Assembly (NCBI GenBank): GCA_965215025.1
Contig: CBDCCV010000002.1
Span: forward strand, 1,860,001-1,924,000
Source: CBDCCV01 sp965215025
GTDB taxonomy: Bacteria > Bacteroidota > Rhodothermia > Rhodothermales > Salinibacteraceae
Direction of reading: 5' to 3'
DNA: 64,000 nucleotides
Shown: one piece after another, positions 6,968 through 15,425 of the stretch
How the letters are laid out: every line of letters starts with the position of its first letter
Position numbering within the stretch: position 1 is the first letter of the stretch
Translations under genes and position numbers: made by a program
The notes under the pieces: model-generated
Database searches by the model: none
What the model was told of the DNA's origin: nothing
What the model saw: the letters and a program-made list of their open reading frames with translations, nothing else

Positions 6968-9900
6968 TTACTCGTAACGGAACTGTCCGACGACCTCCTG
7001 CAGCGTGGCGGCCATGTGCGCCAGTTCGGCCGAGGCCTTCTGGCTCTCGCTCGCGCCGCTGGTAGTGTCCTCGGCGGCCTTCGCCACGCCCGCGATGTTC
7101 TCGGCGATCTCGGCGCTGCCCTTGGCGGCCTCGCCGACGTTGCGCGCGATCTCGCCCGTGGTGGCCGTCTGCTCCTCCACGGCGCTGGCGATGGTGCTTT
7201 GGATGCCGTTGATCTCGCCGATGATCTCGCCGATCTGCCCGATGGCCTCCACGGCGTCGCCGGTGTCGGCCTGGATGGCCTCGATCTTCTGGCTGATGTC
7301 CTCGGTGGCCTGCGCCGTCTGCTTGGCCAGCTCTTTGACCTCGTTGGCGACCACGGCGAAGCCTTTGCCCGCCTCGCCGGCGCGCGCCGCCTCGATGGTG
7401 GCGTTCAAGGCCAAGAGGTTCGTCTGCTGCGCAATCGAGGTGATCACCTTGATGACGTTGCCGATCTCGGCGCTCGACTCGCCGAGCTTGCCGACGGTGA
7501 CGTTCGTTTTTTCTGCGGCGTCCACGGCCTCGGTGGCGATAGAGGCGGCCTGGCTCGCGTTCCCGGCCACTTCCTTGATGCTCGCCTCCATCTCTTCGGC
7601 GCCGGTGGCCACCGTCTGCACGTTCTTGTCCACCTGCTCAGCGGCCGAGGCGACGACGTTGGCCTGCGCGGAGGTCTCCTCGGCGGTGGCGCCCATCGTC
7701 TCGCTCGTCGAGGACATCTCCTCGGAGGCGGCAGCGAGCTGCTCGGCGTTCTCGCCAATCTGACTGATGCTCTGGCGCAGGTGCGCGAGGAACTGGCGCA
7801 GGCCCTCGGCCATCTGCCCGATGGCGTCGTCGCCCTCGACGGCGATCTCGTGCGTGAGGTCGCCTTCCGAGGCGGCGTTGACCGTCTCGAGCATGGCGTC
7901 CACGCTCTCCTGCAAGCGGATGTTGCTCTTCACCTGCTCAGTCACGTCGGTGGCGAACTTCACCACCTTGTACGGCTCGCCGGTGACGAGGTCGAGGATG
8001 GGGTTGTAGGTGGCCTGGATCCAGACCTCCTCGCCCCCCTTGCCGATGCGCTTGAACTCGCCGGTCCGCGCCTCCCCCCGGTTGAGCGCTTCCCAGAACC
8101 GCTTATACTCCGGGCTGCGGGCGTGCTCATCTTCGACGAACATCGAGTGGTGCTCGCCTTGCACCTCGTCGAGCGTGTAGCCCACGACGTCGAGGAAGTT
8201 GTCGTTGGCCGTGCGGATCGTGCCGTCCATCTCGAACTCGATCATGCCCTGTGCCCGGTTGATGGCCTCGATCTGGCCCTCGTAGTCGCCGGCCCGCTGC
8301 CGCTCCTTAGTGACGTTGGCCTGGATGGAGACGAAGCGGTCAAGCTTGCCGTTCTCGTCGAACACCGGGTTGATCGCCAGCGAGATCCAGTAGGAGTTGC
8401 CCTCCTTATCGTAGTTCAGGATCTGCTCGTAGAACGGCTCCTCGGCGTCGAGCTTCTCGCGGATGCGCTTGACCGTTTCGGGATCGGTGTCGGGGCCTTG
8501 CAGCAGGTCGCCCGGTTTTTTCCCGAGGGACTCTTCTGCCGTGTAGCCGCTCAGCTCCGTGAAGCCCGGATTGGAGTACTCGATCAGCCCGGCGGCGTCA
8601 GTGATGATGACGGAGTTGTCGGTCTCGTTGGCAACGAGCGAGAGCAGCCTGAACTGCTCGCGCTTCTTCACCTCTTCGGTCACGTCGGTGGCGAACTTGA
8701 CGACCTTGAACGGCTCGCCGTTCATGTCCATGATCGGGTTGTAGGTCGCCTGGATCCAGACCTCCTCGCCCTCTTTATCGAAGCGCTTGAACTCGCCGGA
8801 CTGAAACTCGCCGCGTCCGAGCGCCTCCCAAAAGGCCTTGTACTCCTGGCTCTCGGCAAGCTCTTCCTCGACGAACATACGGTGGTGCTCGCCTTGCACC
8901 TCGTTGAGCGTGTAGCCGACGACGTCGAGGAAGTTGTCGTTGGCCGTGAGAATGGTGCCGTCCATCTCGAACTCAATCACGGCCTGCGCCTTGCCGATGG
9001 CGTCTACCTTGCCTTCGTACTCGGCGTTCTGAAGCTTCTCCTCGGTCACGTCGGTGGCGAACTTGACGACCTTGAACGGCTCGCCGTTCATGTCTATGAT
9101 CGGGTTGTAGGTCGCCTGAATCCAGACCTCCTCGCCCCCCTTGCCGAGCCGCTTGAACTCGTCCGAGAAATGCTCCCCCCGGCTCAGCGCGGCCCAGAAC
9201 TCTTTGTATTCGCCGCTGCGGGCGTAGGCCTCGTCCACGAAGATGGAGTGGTGCTCGCCTTGCACCTCGTCCAGTTCATAACCGACCACGTCGAGGAAGT
9301 TGTCGTTGGCATCGCGGATCGTGCCATCGAGGTCGAACTCGATCACCGCCTGCGCCTTGCCGATGGCTTCAATCTGGCCCTCGTAGTCGGCGTTCTGAAG
9401 CTTCTCCTCGGTCACGTCGGTGGCGAACTTGACGACCTTGAGCAGCTCGCCGTCCGTGTCGAAGATCGGGTTGTAGGTCGCCTGGATCCAGACCTCTTCG
9501 CCCTCTTTATCGAAGCGCTTGAACTCGCCGCTGATGAACTCGCCGTCGTTCAGGTCCGCCCAGTGCCGCTTGTACTCCGCACTCCGGGCGTACTCGTCGC
9601 TGACGAAGATGGAGTGGTGCTCGCCCTGGACCTCCTCCAGGGTGTATCCCATAGCGGAGAGGAAGTTGTCGTTGGCGCTGCGGATGGTGCCGTCGAGGTT
9701 GAACTCGATCACCGCCTGCGCCCGGTTGACGGCCTCGATCTGGCCCTGGTAGTCCGCATTGCGGCGCTTCTGCTCGGTCACGTCGGTAGCGAACTTCACG
9801 ACCTTGACCACCTCATCGTCTTCGTCGAGGATCGGGTTGTACGAGGCCTGAATCCAGACTTCTTTGCCCCCTTTGCCGAAGCGCTTGAACTCATCGGTGT

Positions 9901-10180
9901 GGTACTCGCCGCGTCCCAGCGCCTTCCAGAACGCCTTGTACTCCGGGCTGCGGGCGTAGGCCTCGTCCACGAAGATGGAGTGGTGCTCGCCTTGCACCTC
10001 GTCCAGCTCATAACCGACGACGTCGAGGAAGTTGTCGTTGGCCCAGAGGATCGTGCCGTCCGTCTCGAACTCGATCACGGCCTGCGAGCGGTTAATGGCC
10101 TCGACCTGGCCTTTCAGGTCCAGGGTCTCGTATTCGCGTTCTTGCGTCTTGGCGTGGCCGTTGGTGGCTTCTTTTTTCAT
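6968..10180 (-). CDS. Soluble methyl-accepting chemotaxis protein with six PAS domains
   Basis: 1070 residues, no signal peptide and no membrane segment, so a cytoplasmic receptor. Six PAS domains come first (about 25-137, 147-259, 269-381, 391-503, 510-626, 635-749). Units 1-4 and 6 are close copies sharing VGYxLDEVQGEHHSxFV and EVWIQATYNPI. Unit 5 is different and LOV-like (LLQGPDTDPE) but has glycine where the flavin-binding cysteine would be. A HAMP-like linker (about 750-810) leads into a coiled-coil signalling domain whose tip is QQTNLLALNATIEAARAGE (near 916-935), the conserved CheA/CheW-binding hairpin. The PAS units suggest sensing of oxygen, redox or a small ligand, as in Aer-type receptors; the cofactor cannot be read from sequence. 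It follows cheW by 68 bases. Confidence 0.93.
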   Translation of the reverse strand: MKKEATNGHAKTQEREYETLDLKGQVEAINRSQAVIEFETDGTILWANDNFLDVVGYELDEVQGEHHSIFVDEAYARSPEYKAFWKALGRGEYHTDEFKRFGKGGKEVWIQASYNPILDEDDEVVKVVKFATDVTEQKRRNADYQGQIEAVNRAQAVIEFNLDGTIRSANDNFLSAMGYTLEEVQGEHHSIFVSDEYARSAEYKRHWADLNDGEFISGEFKRFDKEGEEVWIQATYNPIFDTDGELLKVVKFATDVTEEKLQNADYEGQIEAIGKAQAVIEFDLDGTIRDANDNFLDVVGYELDEVQGEHHSIFVDEAYARSGEYKEFWAALSRGEHFSDEFKRLGKGGEEVWIQATYNPIIDMNGEPFKVVKFATDVTEEKLQNAEYEGKVDAIGKAQAVIEFEMDGTILTANDNFLDVVGYTLNEVQGEHHRMFVEEELAESQEYKAFWEALGRGEFQSGEFKRFDKEGEEVWIQATYNPIMDMNGEPFKVVKFATDVTEEVKKREQFRLLSLVANETDNSVIITDAAGLIEYSNPGFTELSGYTAEESLGKKPGDLLQGPDTDPETVKRIREKLDAEEPFYEQILNYDKEGNSYWISLAINPVFDENGKLDRFVSIQANVTKERQRAGDYEGQIEAINRAQGMIEFEMDGTIRTANDNFLDVVGYTLDEVQGEHHSMFVEDEHARSPEYKRFWEALNRGEARTGEFKRIGKGGEEVWIQATYNPILDLVTGEPYKVVKFATDVTEQVKSNIRLQESVDAMLETVNAASEGDLTHEIAVEGDDAIGQMAEGLRQFLAHLRQSISQIGENAEQLAAASEEMSSTSETMGATAEETSAQANVVASAAEQVDKNVQTVATGAEEMEASIKEVAGNASQAASIATEAVDAAEKTNVTVGKLGESSAEIGNVIKVITSIAQQTNLLALNATIEAARAGEAGKGFAVVANEVKELAKQTAQATEDISQKIEAIQADTGDAVEAIGQIGEIIGEINGIQSTIASAVEEQTATTGEIARNVGEAAKGSAEIAENIAGVAKAAEDTTSGASESQKASAELAHMAATLQEVVGQFRYE
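8681..10144 (-). repeat. Tandem 366-bp repeat array (four PAS-encoding units)
   Basis: A conserved stretch beginning CACGTCGGT recurs at 8681, 9047, 9413 and 9779, exactly 366 bases (122 codons) apart. The fourth unit runs to about 10144. A further copy at 7943 is separated from 8681 by 738 bases because the divergent PAS unit 5 lies between. Nucleotide similarity between units is high, which indicates expansion by in-frame tandem duplication and makes the array liable to change in copy number. Confidence 0.9.
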
Positions 10181-10248
10181 GGTCGTGTGTGAGGTTGCTG
10201 GGTCGCTAAATGAACGATGGTGACGTGTGAGGGCTGCGCGAGGGCTTT

Positions 10249-10689
10249 TCAGGCCTGCGCGGAGAGGGTCTTCGTTTTTTCCGCATCCATGACCAAGAGG
10301 AGCTGGCGGTCGAGCTTGAAGACGCCGCTGACGACTTGGCGCACGGTGGCGTCGAGCGTCTCGGGCGGGGCCTCGAAGGCGTCGTCCTCGGGCGAGACGA
10401 CGTCGCCGATGTCGTCCACGAGGAAGCTGAGGGTGTCGTCGTCCTCGGTGTGGATGATCACGTTCATAGGCTCCTGGCCGGCGGCGCGCTCAGGCAAGCC
10501 GAGGCGGCGGCGCAGGTCCATGGCCGTGACGACCTGCCCGCGCAGGTTGATCAGCCCGCGGATGACGGGCGGGGCCAGCGGCACGGGCGTCATCTCCTGG
10601 AAGAGGATGATCTCCTGCACCTTCAGCACGTCGATGCCGAAGAAGAGGCCGTCCAGGTAGAAGGTGCAGAGCTGTTTGGGTACGTCCAT
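10249..10689 (-). CDS. cheW: Chemotaxis adaptor protein CheW
   Basis: 146 residues, a single CheW domain. Couples the receptor to CheA in the signalling array. Typical features are the N-terminal FYLDGLFFGIDVLKVQEII strand region, RGLINLRGQVVTAMDLRRRLGL in the middle, and FLVDDIGDVV towards the end. It lies between cheA (54 bases upstream) and the receptor gene (68 bases downstream), the expected stoichiometric neighbours. Confidence 0.95.
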   Translation of the reverse strand: MDVPKQLCTFYLDGLFFGIDVLKVQEIILFQEMTPVPLAPPVIRGLINLRGQVVTAMDLRRRLGLPERAAGQEPMNVIIHTEDDDTLSFLVDDIGDVVSPEDDAFEAPPETLDATVRQVVSGVFKLDRQLLLVMDAEKTKTLSAQA

Positions 10690-10743
10690 GAGGCGTGAGG
10701 GCTTGGTCGCTGCGGCGAAAAAGGCTGGGAAAGGGAGGGGCGC

Positions 10744-13320
10744 TTAGGCGGGCAGGGCGGCGGCGGGAGCGGCCTGGAGGCCGGCCGAGGCGACGAGCGC
10801 CTCCACGTCGAGCACTTCGGTGACGCGCTCTTGGATGACGGCCACGCCTTCCACGCCGGCGGAGGCGTCGAGGCGCTCCAGCTCCAGACGCTCTTCCACC
10901 ACGTCGAGGATCTCGCGCACCACGAGGCCGACCTGCACGCCGTCCACGCTGCACACGACGACGGGCAGCGGCCCGCCCGCGGCGGCGGCAGAAGCGCTGC
11001 TGCGGTCGCCAAGCTGCGCGCCGAGGCGCACGAGCGGCATGAGGCGGCCGCGGTACTGCACCACCTCGCGGCGGCCGGCGCGCTCGACGTTCTCCGGCGC
11101 CACTTCTTCCAGGCGGGCCACCTTCTCCAGCGGCACGGCCAGGCGGCGCTCGTCGCCGGCGCGCAGGAGCAGCAGGCTCTGCCCGTCGTGCGCCTTCTCG
11201 GCGGCGTCCGCCTCGGCCTGCGCGCGGGCAGCGAGGTCGTCCGACAGCACGTGCGCTCTGTCGGCCAGGCCCAGAACGTCGAGGATGAGGGCCACCTTAC
11301 CGTCGCCCATGATCGTGGCGCCGGCGAAGGCGCCCACCTGCTTAAGCTGCTTGCTCAGCGGCTTGACGACGACCTCCTCCGTGTCGATGACCTCGTCCAC
11401 GACGAGGCCGAAGTGCTGGTCCTCGGCCTGGAGCACGACGATGCTCACCGTCTCCAGGTCTTGCAGGCTGTCGGCGCTCTCCCCCTCCTCCTCGTCTGCC
11501 GGCGCCTCGCCGGCGAGTTCGAGCTGCTCGTCGAGGTAGACGAGCGGGAGGAGCTGGCCGCGCAGGCGGTACACGGGCGTGTTGTAGATGCGCTCGATGC
11601 CCGCGCGCACCTGCTCCCCTTCCAGGCGCACCAATTCCAGCAGGTTCACCTGCGGGATGGCGAAGCGGTCGCCCTGGGCGCGCACGATGAGCGCCGGGAT
11701 GATGGCGAGCGTGAGCGGGATCTTGATCTTGAACGTCGTCCCCTCGCCCAGCGTGCTGTGCACGTCCACCGTCCCGCCGATCTTCTCGATGTTCGTCTTC
11801 ACGACGTCCATCCCGACGCCGCGGCCGGAGATGTCGCTCACCGCTTCGGTGGTGGAGAAGCCCGGCAGGAAGATGAGGCCGAGGACCTCACGGTCGCTCA
11901 TGCGCGAGAGGTCGTTGGCCGTGACGATGCCGCGCTCGAGCGCCTTCTGGCGGATGCGCTCCGGGTCGATGCCGCCGCCGTCGTCGATGATCTCGATGTT
12001 GACCTGGCCGCCCTCGTGAAACGCGCGCAAGAGCAGCGTGCCTTCTTCGGGCTTGCCCTGCTCGGCGCGCGTGGCGGGGCGCTCGATGCCGTGGTCCACG
12101 GCGTTGCGCACGAGGTGCGTCAAGGGGTCCTTGATGGCCTCGATGATGGTCTTGTCCAGCTCTGTCTCAGCCCCTTCCATCTCCACGCGCGCCTCCTTGT
12201 GGCAGGCCACGGCCACGTCGCGCACGACGCGCGGGAACTTGTTCCAGACGTTCTTGATGGGCTGCATCCGCGTCTTCATCACGCCCTCTTGCAGCTCGGT
12301 CGTGATTAGGTTGAGGTGCTGCGAGGAGGCCGTAAAGGCCGAGTCCTCCTGTGCGCCAGCGTGCTGGAGAATCTGGTTGCGCGTGAGCACGAGTTCGCCC
12401 ACGAGGTTCATCAGCGCGTCGAGCAGCTCCACGTCCACGCGGATGGTGTTGTCGGCCAGCGACGAAGTCTTGACCGGGGCGCCGTCGCCTGAAGGCTGCG
12501 GGGCCGGCTTCTCCAGGGCGGCCTGCTTTGGAGCAGCGGGCGGCGTTTCCTGCCGCGAGGCCGGCGCGGCCGCTTCGGAGACGGCGGGTTCTGACGCAGC
12601 AGGTTCTGGCGCAGGCGCGCCGAGAGGCGCGGCGGGGAGGTACGTGCCTTCGCCCGTCATCTCGATGGCGCCGTCTTTGTTGAGCGCCGTGAGGTGGTTG
12701 CGGATGGTGCCCTCGGCGAGGCCGCGCGCTGCCGCCAGCGCAGTGAGGTCTACCGGCTGCCCCTCGGCCTGGTGTAGCTGCTGAAGCGCGCGCAGCGTCT
12801 GCGCCGCCGCCGAGAGGCCCTCTGCCGACGCGCTGACGTCCGGCCTCGGCGACGCCTCGGCGGGCGCGGGCGCTTCTTCTGCGGGCGCCTCTTCTTCGGC
12901 AGTGGCTTCGTCCGGGGCAGCTGGAGCAGCGGGCGCGGCCTCGCCGTCTTGCAGCGCCTCGAGCCGCGCGGCGAGCGCCGCGTAATCGGCGTCGCCCTCC
13001 GTGCCCGTCGCTTCGATGGAGGTGAGGATGGCGCGGATCGCGTCGATCAAGGAGAGCAGCGCGCTGGTGATGGCCTCGCTGGGCGCGAGCGCGCCCTTGC
13101 GCAGGCGGTCGAGCAGCCCCTCGCCCACGTGCGCGATAGAAACGAGCTTGGTGAAGCTCAAAAACCCGCTCGTGCCCTTGATCGTGTGCACGCCGCGGAA
13201 GATGCGGTTGAGCAGCTCGGGGTCGGCGCTCTCGCGCTCAAGCGCCACGAGGTCGTTGTCGAGCGTGTTCAGGATCTCATAGCTCTCGATGAGAAATTCC
13301 TTGACGATCTCTTCTTCCAT
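10744..13320 (-). CDS. cheA: Chemotaxis histidine kinase CheA with two CheW-like domains and a winged-helix-like insert
   Basis: 858 residues, longer than typical CheA (about 650-700). Order: Hpt domain with phosphoacceptor His45 (GVHTIKGTSGF); an Ala/Pro/Glu-rich linker; a segment at about 170-229 with helix-turn-helix and wing character (LAAARGLAEGTIRNHLTAL, then EMTGEGTY); a second Ala/Pro linker; dimerisation helices with NLVGELVLTRNQI (305-317); ATPase domain with N box HLVRNAVDHG (402-411), DDGGGI (446-451) and GRGVGMD (499-505); and two successive CheW-like regulatory domains (about 550-690 and 700-845). It phosphorylates CheY and CheB. The usual CheY-binding P2 domain is not recognisable; the insert occupies its place. 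First gene of the operon, behind a late flagellar promoter at 13381-13408. Confidence 0.95.
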   Translation of the reverse strand: MEEEIVKEFLIESYEILNTLDNDLVALERESADPELLNRIFRGVHTIKGTSGFLSFTKLVSIAHVGEGLLDRLRKGALAPSEAITSALLSLIDAIRAILTSIEATGTEGDADYAALAARLEALQDGEAAPAAPAAPDEATAEEEAPAEEAPAPAEASPRPDVSASAEGLSAAAQTLRALQQLHQAEGQPVDLTALAAARGLAEGTIRNHLTALNKDGAIEMTGEGTYLPAAPLGAPAPEPAASEPAVSEAAAPASRQETPPAAPKQAALEKPAPQPSGDGAPVKTSSLADNTIRVDVELLDALMNLVGELVLTRNQILQHAGAQEDSAFTASSQHLNLITTELQEGVMKTRMQPIKNVWNKFPRVVRDVAVACHKEARVEMEGAETELDKTIIEAIKDPLTHLVRNAVDHGIERPATRAEQGKPEEGTLLLRAFHEGGQVNIEIIDDGGGIDPERIRQKALERGIVTANDLSRMSDREVLGLIFLPGFSTTEAVSDISGRGVGMDVVKTNIEKIGGTVDVHSTLGEGTTFKIKIPLTLAIIPALIVRAQGDRFAIPQVNLLELVRLEGEQVRAGIERIYNTPVYRLRGQLLPLVYLDEQLELAGEAPADEEEGESADSLQDLETVSIVVLQAEDQHFGLVVDEVIDTEEVVVKPLSKQLKQVGAFAGATIMGDGKVALILDVLGLADRAHVLSDDLAARAQAEADAAEKAHDGQSLLLLRAGDERRLAVPLEKVARLEEVAPENVERAGRREVVQYRGRLMPLVRLGAQLGDRSSASAAAAGGPLPVVVCSVDGVQVGLVVREILDVVEERLELERLDASAGVEGVAVIQERVTEVLDVEALVASAGLQAAPAAALPA

Positions 13321-13380
13321 GCTGGGCTGCTCTGTGGGTAACGGGCGGTGGGTGACTGCGCCGCTGCGCCAAGGCCTCTG

Positions 13381-13408
13381 TTATCGGCCGGCGCACCTCC
13401 ACCTTAAA
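13381..13408 (-). promoter_or_regulatory. Sigma-28-type promoter for cheA operon
   Basis: On the minus strand: TTTAAG (13408-13403), a 14-base spacer, and GCCGATAA (13388-13381). The -10 matches the FliA consensus GCCGATAA exactly. The cheA start codon lies about 60 bases downstream. It diverges from a twin promoter at 13819-13846. Confidence 0.88.
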
Positions 13409-13818
13409 TGACGATGCCTCACGCGGCGACCGTGTAGAAGCAACAGGCGGGGCGCTGGCCTCGCGGCGCGTTTCTTTAGGACACATGCTGTGCCAAGGCC
13501 TTCTTCAGCGCTTTCCCTCTTCCGGCTTTTCTCTCGATGTGCCCGCCCGCGCGCATCGTTTGCTGACGAAGCCTCTCTGGATCTTCGCGCTCTGGAGGCG
13601 CTCTGCCCCCTTTTTTGTCATGTGCACGAGCCATCGCCGGCACGTCCTCGTCGCGCCCACGTCCGGATCGTTCTCGTGCTTCCTGGACCGAGATGCTGCC
13701 GAACCCGATGTGAAGAAACTTCCTCTCGTGGAGAAATTTTCCGGCATCCGAGCACTGGCTGCTTGCGTCGGCGTCCCCGCGCGCGCGAAGGCGACTCGGC
13801 AACTCTTTTGCGCTGCCA
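13409..13818. other. Gap between two divergent late promoters; no gene supported
   Basis: About 400 bases separate the cheA promoter from the HDOD-gene promoter. Several frames of 100 or more codons are open on both strands, as expected at this base composition, but they overlap each other, are unlike any family I know, and have no promoter of their own. I see nothing assignable here. Confidence 0.5.
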
Positions 13819-13846
13819 TTTAAGAAGCCTGCGCTCCGGCCGATAA
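13819..13846 (+). promoter_or_regulatory. Sigma-28-type promoter for the first HDOD gene
   Basis: TTTAAG at 13819-13824, 14-base spacer, GCCGATAA at 13839-13846: identical in boxes and spacing to the divergent cheA promoter. The downstream ATG is at 13937, leaving a leader of about 80 bases. Confidence 0.88.
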
Positions 13847-13936
13847 CGTTCTCGAAAACCGCCGCCGCAAACTTCCGCTACAGACGCGACCCTGCACGAG
13901 AGCCGCTGCTCCTCTTCACACCTCATCCCCCACGCG

Positions 13937-15148
13937 ATGCCCGAAACGCCCGCCATCCCCGACTACATCCACCAGTCCGTCCGCTCCCTGCCGCCGCTGC
14001 CGGCGGGCGTCAACCGCCTTCTGGAACTGGCGCGCACGCCCGACGCCCCCTTCCGCGAGATCGCCGAGGTCATCTCCGCCGATCAGACGCTCACGGCGCG
14101 CGTCCTGCGCGCGGCCAACTCGGCCTTCTACGGCACCTCACGCCGCGTGCGCACCATCAAGCAGGCCACCGTCGTCCTAGGCAGCGACGCCATCATCAAC
14201 CTGGCGCTCTCGATCTCGGCGCTCAACCTCGAGGGCGAGGTCGAGCGCGCCTGGCCGGGCGACCTCGACGCCTACTGGCGCCATAACATCGCCGTGGCCA
14301 TCCTGGCGCGCGAGATGGCCGGCAACATGCTCATGACCAACGCCGAGGAGGTCTTCGTGGCCGGGCTGCTGCACGACATCGGCAAGCTGGTCCTGCTGAG
14401 CCACTTTGGCGAGCGCTACGCCGCGCTGCTGAGCGAGACCTCGGCGGACGCTCCTTTCCACGTGCGCGAGCGCGAGGCCCTGGAGACGGATCACGCCGTG
14501 GCCGGCCACGCCCTGTGCCTGCATTGGAAGCTGCCCGCCTCCTTGACGCGCGCCATTGCCCACCACCACGACACCACCCCGGCGCCGGCGGACTCCATCG
14601 GCGCCGTGGTGCGCAACGCCAACGACCTCGTCAAGCTGATGGGCCTGGGCGAGAGCTGCAACCCGCACGTCCTCTTGCGCCCGCCGCAGCACCTGCCCCA
14701 CACGAGCCTGCGCCGGCCGCAGCTCCGCACGCTCCTCCTCGACCTGCCGCCCGCCGTGCACAAGGCCGCCGAGGCCTTCGGCAAGGCCGCCGCAGCGGCG
14801 CCAGACGCGGGCGACACCCCCGCCCCGCAACGGCCCGTCGTCCGCCTGCACGTCCAGGCGCCGGAGGCGTACGAAGTCCTGCGCCCCGCGCTCTGGGCCA
14901 TGGGCTTCGAGCCGCTCGCCCCGCACGACCCGTCGTCCTCTTCGGCAGAAGACGGCACGGCCCTCGACGCCGCATACGTGACCGACCAGCCCGAGGCGCT
15001 GGCCTCTGAGGCCGACGGTGTGCCGGCGCTCGACTACGCCGCCTGGCGCGCCGATCACGGCCAGCCCCTCGGCGACGGCCACCTCGACGCCTCACTCCTG
15101 CGCGCCTGGCTGAGCGAGCACCTGGCCGCGCCGGCCCCGGCCGTCTGA
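13937..15148 (+). CDS. HDOD domain protein with C-terminal receiver-like region
   Basis: 403 residues. The N-terminal part (about 12-215) is an HDOD domain: SLPPLPAGVNRLLEL, a VISADQTLTARVLRAANS helix, and a retained His-Asp pair at 146-147 (GLLHDIGKL), with HHHD further on. HDOD proteins are regulatory relatives of HD phosphohydrolases; many lack activity and act as output domains in motility or cyclic-dinucleotide signalling. The C-terminal part (about 295-395) has alternating strands and helices like a degenerate receiver domain, without a clear phosphoacceptor. It lies behind a late promoter and 277 bases before flgF, so I infer a role in motility control. A second HDOD gene lies at 23284-24252. 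Confidence 0.85.
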   Translation: MPETPAIPDYIHQSVRSLPPLPAGVNRLLELARTPDAPFREIAEVISADQTLTARVLRAANSAFYGTSRRVRTIKQATVVLGSDAIINLALSISALNLEGEVERAWPGDLDAYWRHNIAVAILAREMAGNMLMTNAEEVFVAGLLHDIGKLVLLSHFGERYAALLSETSADAPFHVREREALETDHAVAGHALCLHWKLPASLTRAIAHHHDTTPAPADSIGAVVRNANDLVKLMGLGESCNPHVLLRPPQHLPHTSLRRPQLRTLLLDLPPAVHKAAEAFGKAAAAAPDAGDTPAPQRPVVRLHVQAPEAYEVLRPALWAMGFEPLAPHDPSSSSAEDGTALDAAYVTDQPEALASEADGVPALDYAAWRADHGQPLGDGHLDASLLRAWLSEHLAAPAPAV

Positions 15149-15231
15149 CAGAACACGTCGATTTTGGTTTTCAAGTGGGGATTGGGGGAGTGACGGCCCA
15201 AGCGCCCGCCTGAAGACCCACCTCTGCTGCG

Positions 15232-15278
15232 TCATCCTGAGCGAGCGGCTGAGTGCCCGCTCAGGCGCCACCCGCCGG
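15232..15278. repeat. GTCATCCTGA-type inverted element
   Basis: GTCATCCTGAGCG is followed by AGCGGCTGAGTGCCCGCTCAGG, which can fold (CTGAG/CTCAG). The GTCATCCTGA core is shared with the longer element at 20201-20280, and its reverse complement ends the gap before flgA (17092-17101). The style resembles a dispersed intergenic element I know from many unrelated G+C-rich genomes. Confidence 0.5.
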
Positions 15279-15365
15279 AAAAATGTACCTGACCTGGGGA
15301 GGCAACTTGTGCCCGCGGGCGTCCTCTCGGCGCGCCTGACGGGCCTTTTTCCGTTCCGCGTGGCC

Positions 15366-15381
15366 TGGCAGGCTCTTTGGG
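15366..15381 (+). promoter_or_regulatory. Candidate sigma-54 promoter for flgF-flgG and downstream genes
   Basis: TGGCA, six bases, TTGGG: GG and GG are ten bases apart, the -24/-12 spacing required by sigma-54. The flgF ATG is 44 bases further on, so transcription would begin roughly 33 bases before it. The -12 element has TTGG instead of TTGC, as does the candidate before flgB. A sigma-54 activator is encoded at 33263-34735. Confidence 0.5.
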
Positions 15382-15425
15382 ATGTCCCTCTGGCGAACCA
15401 ACCCGATGGACCAACCACGCCTTTT

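Noticed and set aside
8681..10144. Regular repeats considered as a CRISPR-like array
   Set aside because: The period of 366 bases equals 122 codons, the units encode PAS domains, and there are no short spacers.
6857..10192. Very long open frame (over 1100 codons) on the plus strand opposite the receptor gene
   Set aside because: It is the antisense of the PAS array; its repeats mirror the 366-bp units and its composition (Leu, Gly, Val, Arg blocks) is that of a shadow frame in G+C-rich DNA.
13485..13823. Overlapping frames of about 100-118 codons in the cheA-HDOD gap
   Set aside because: Several frames on both strands are open over the same bases, none resembles a family, and the region ends in a promoter. 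Treated as non-coding.
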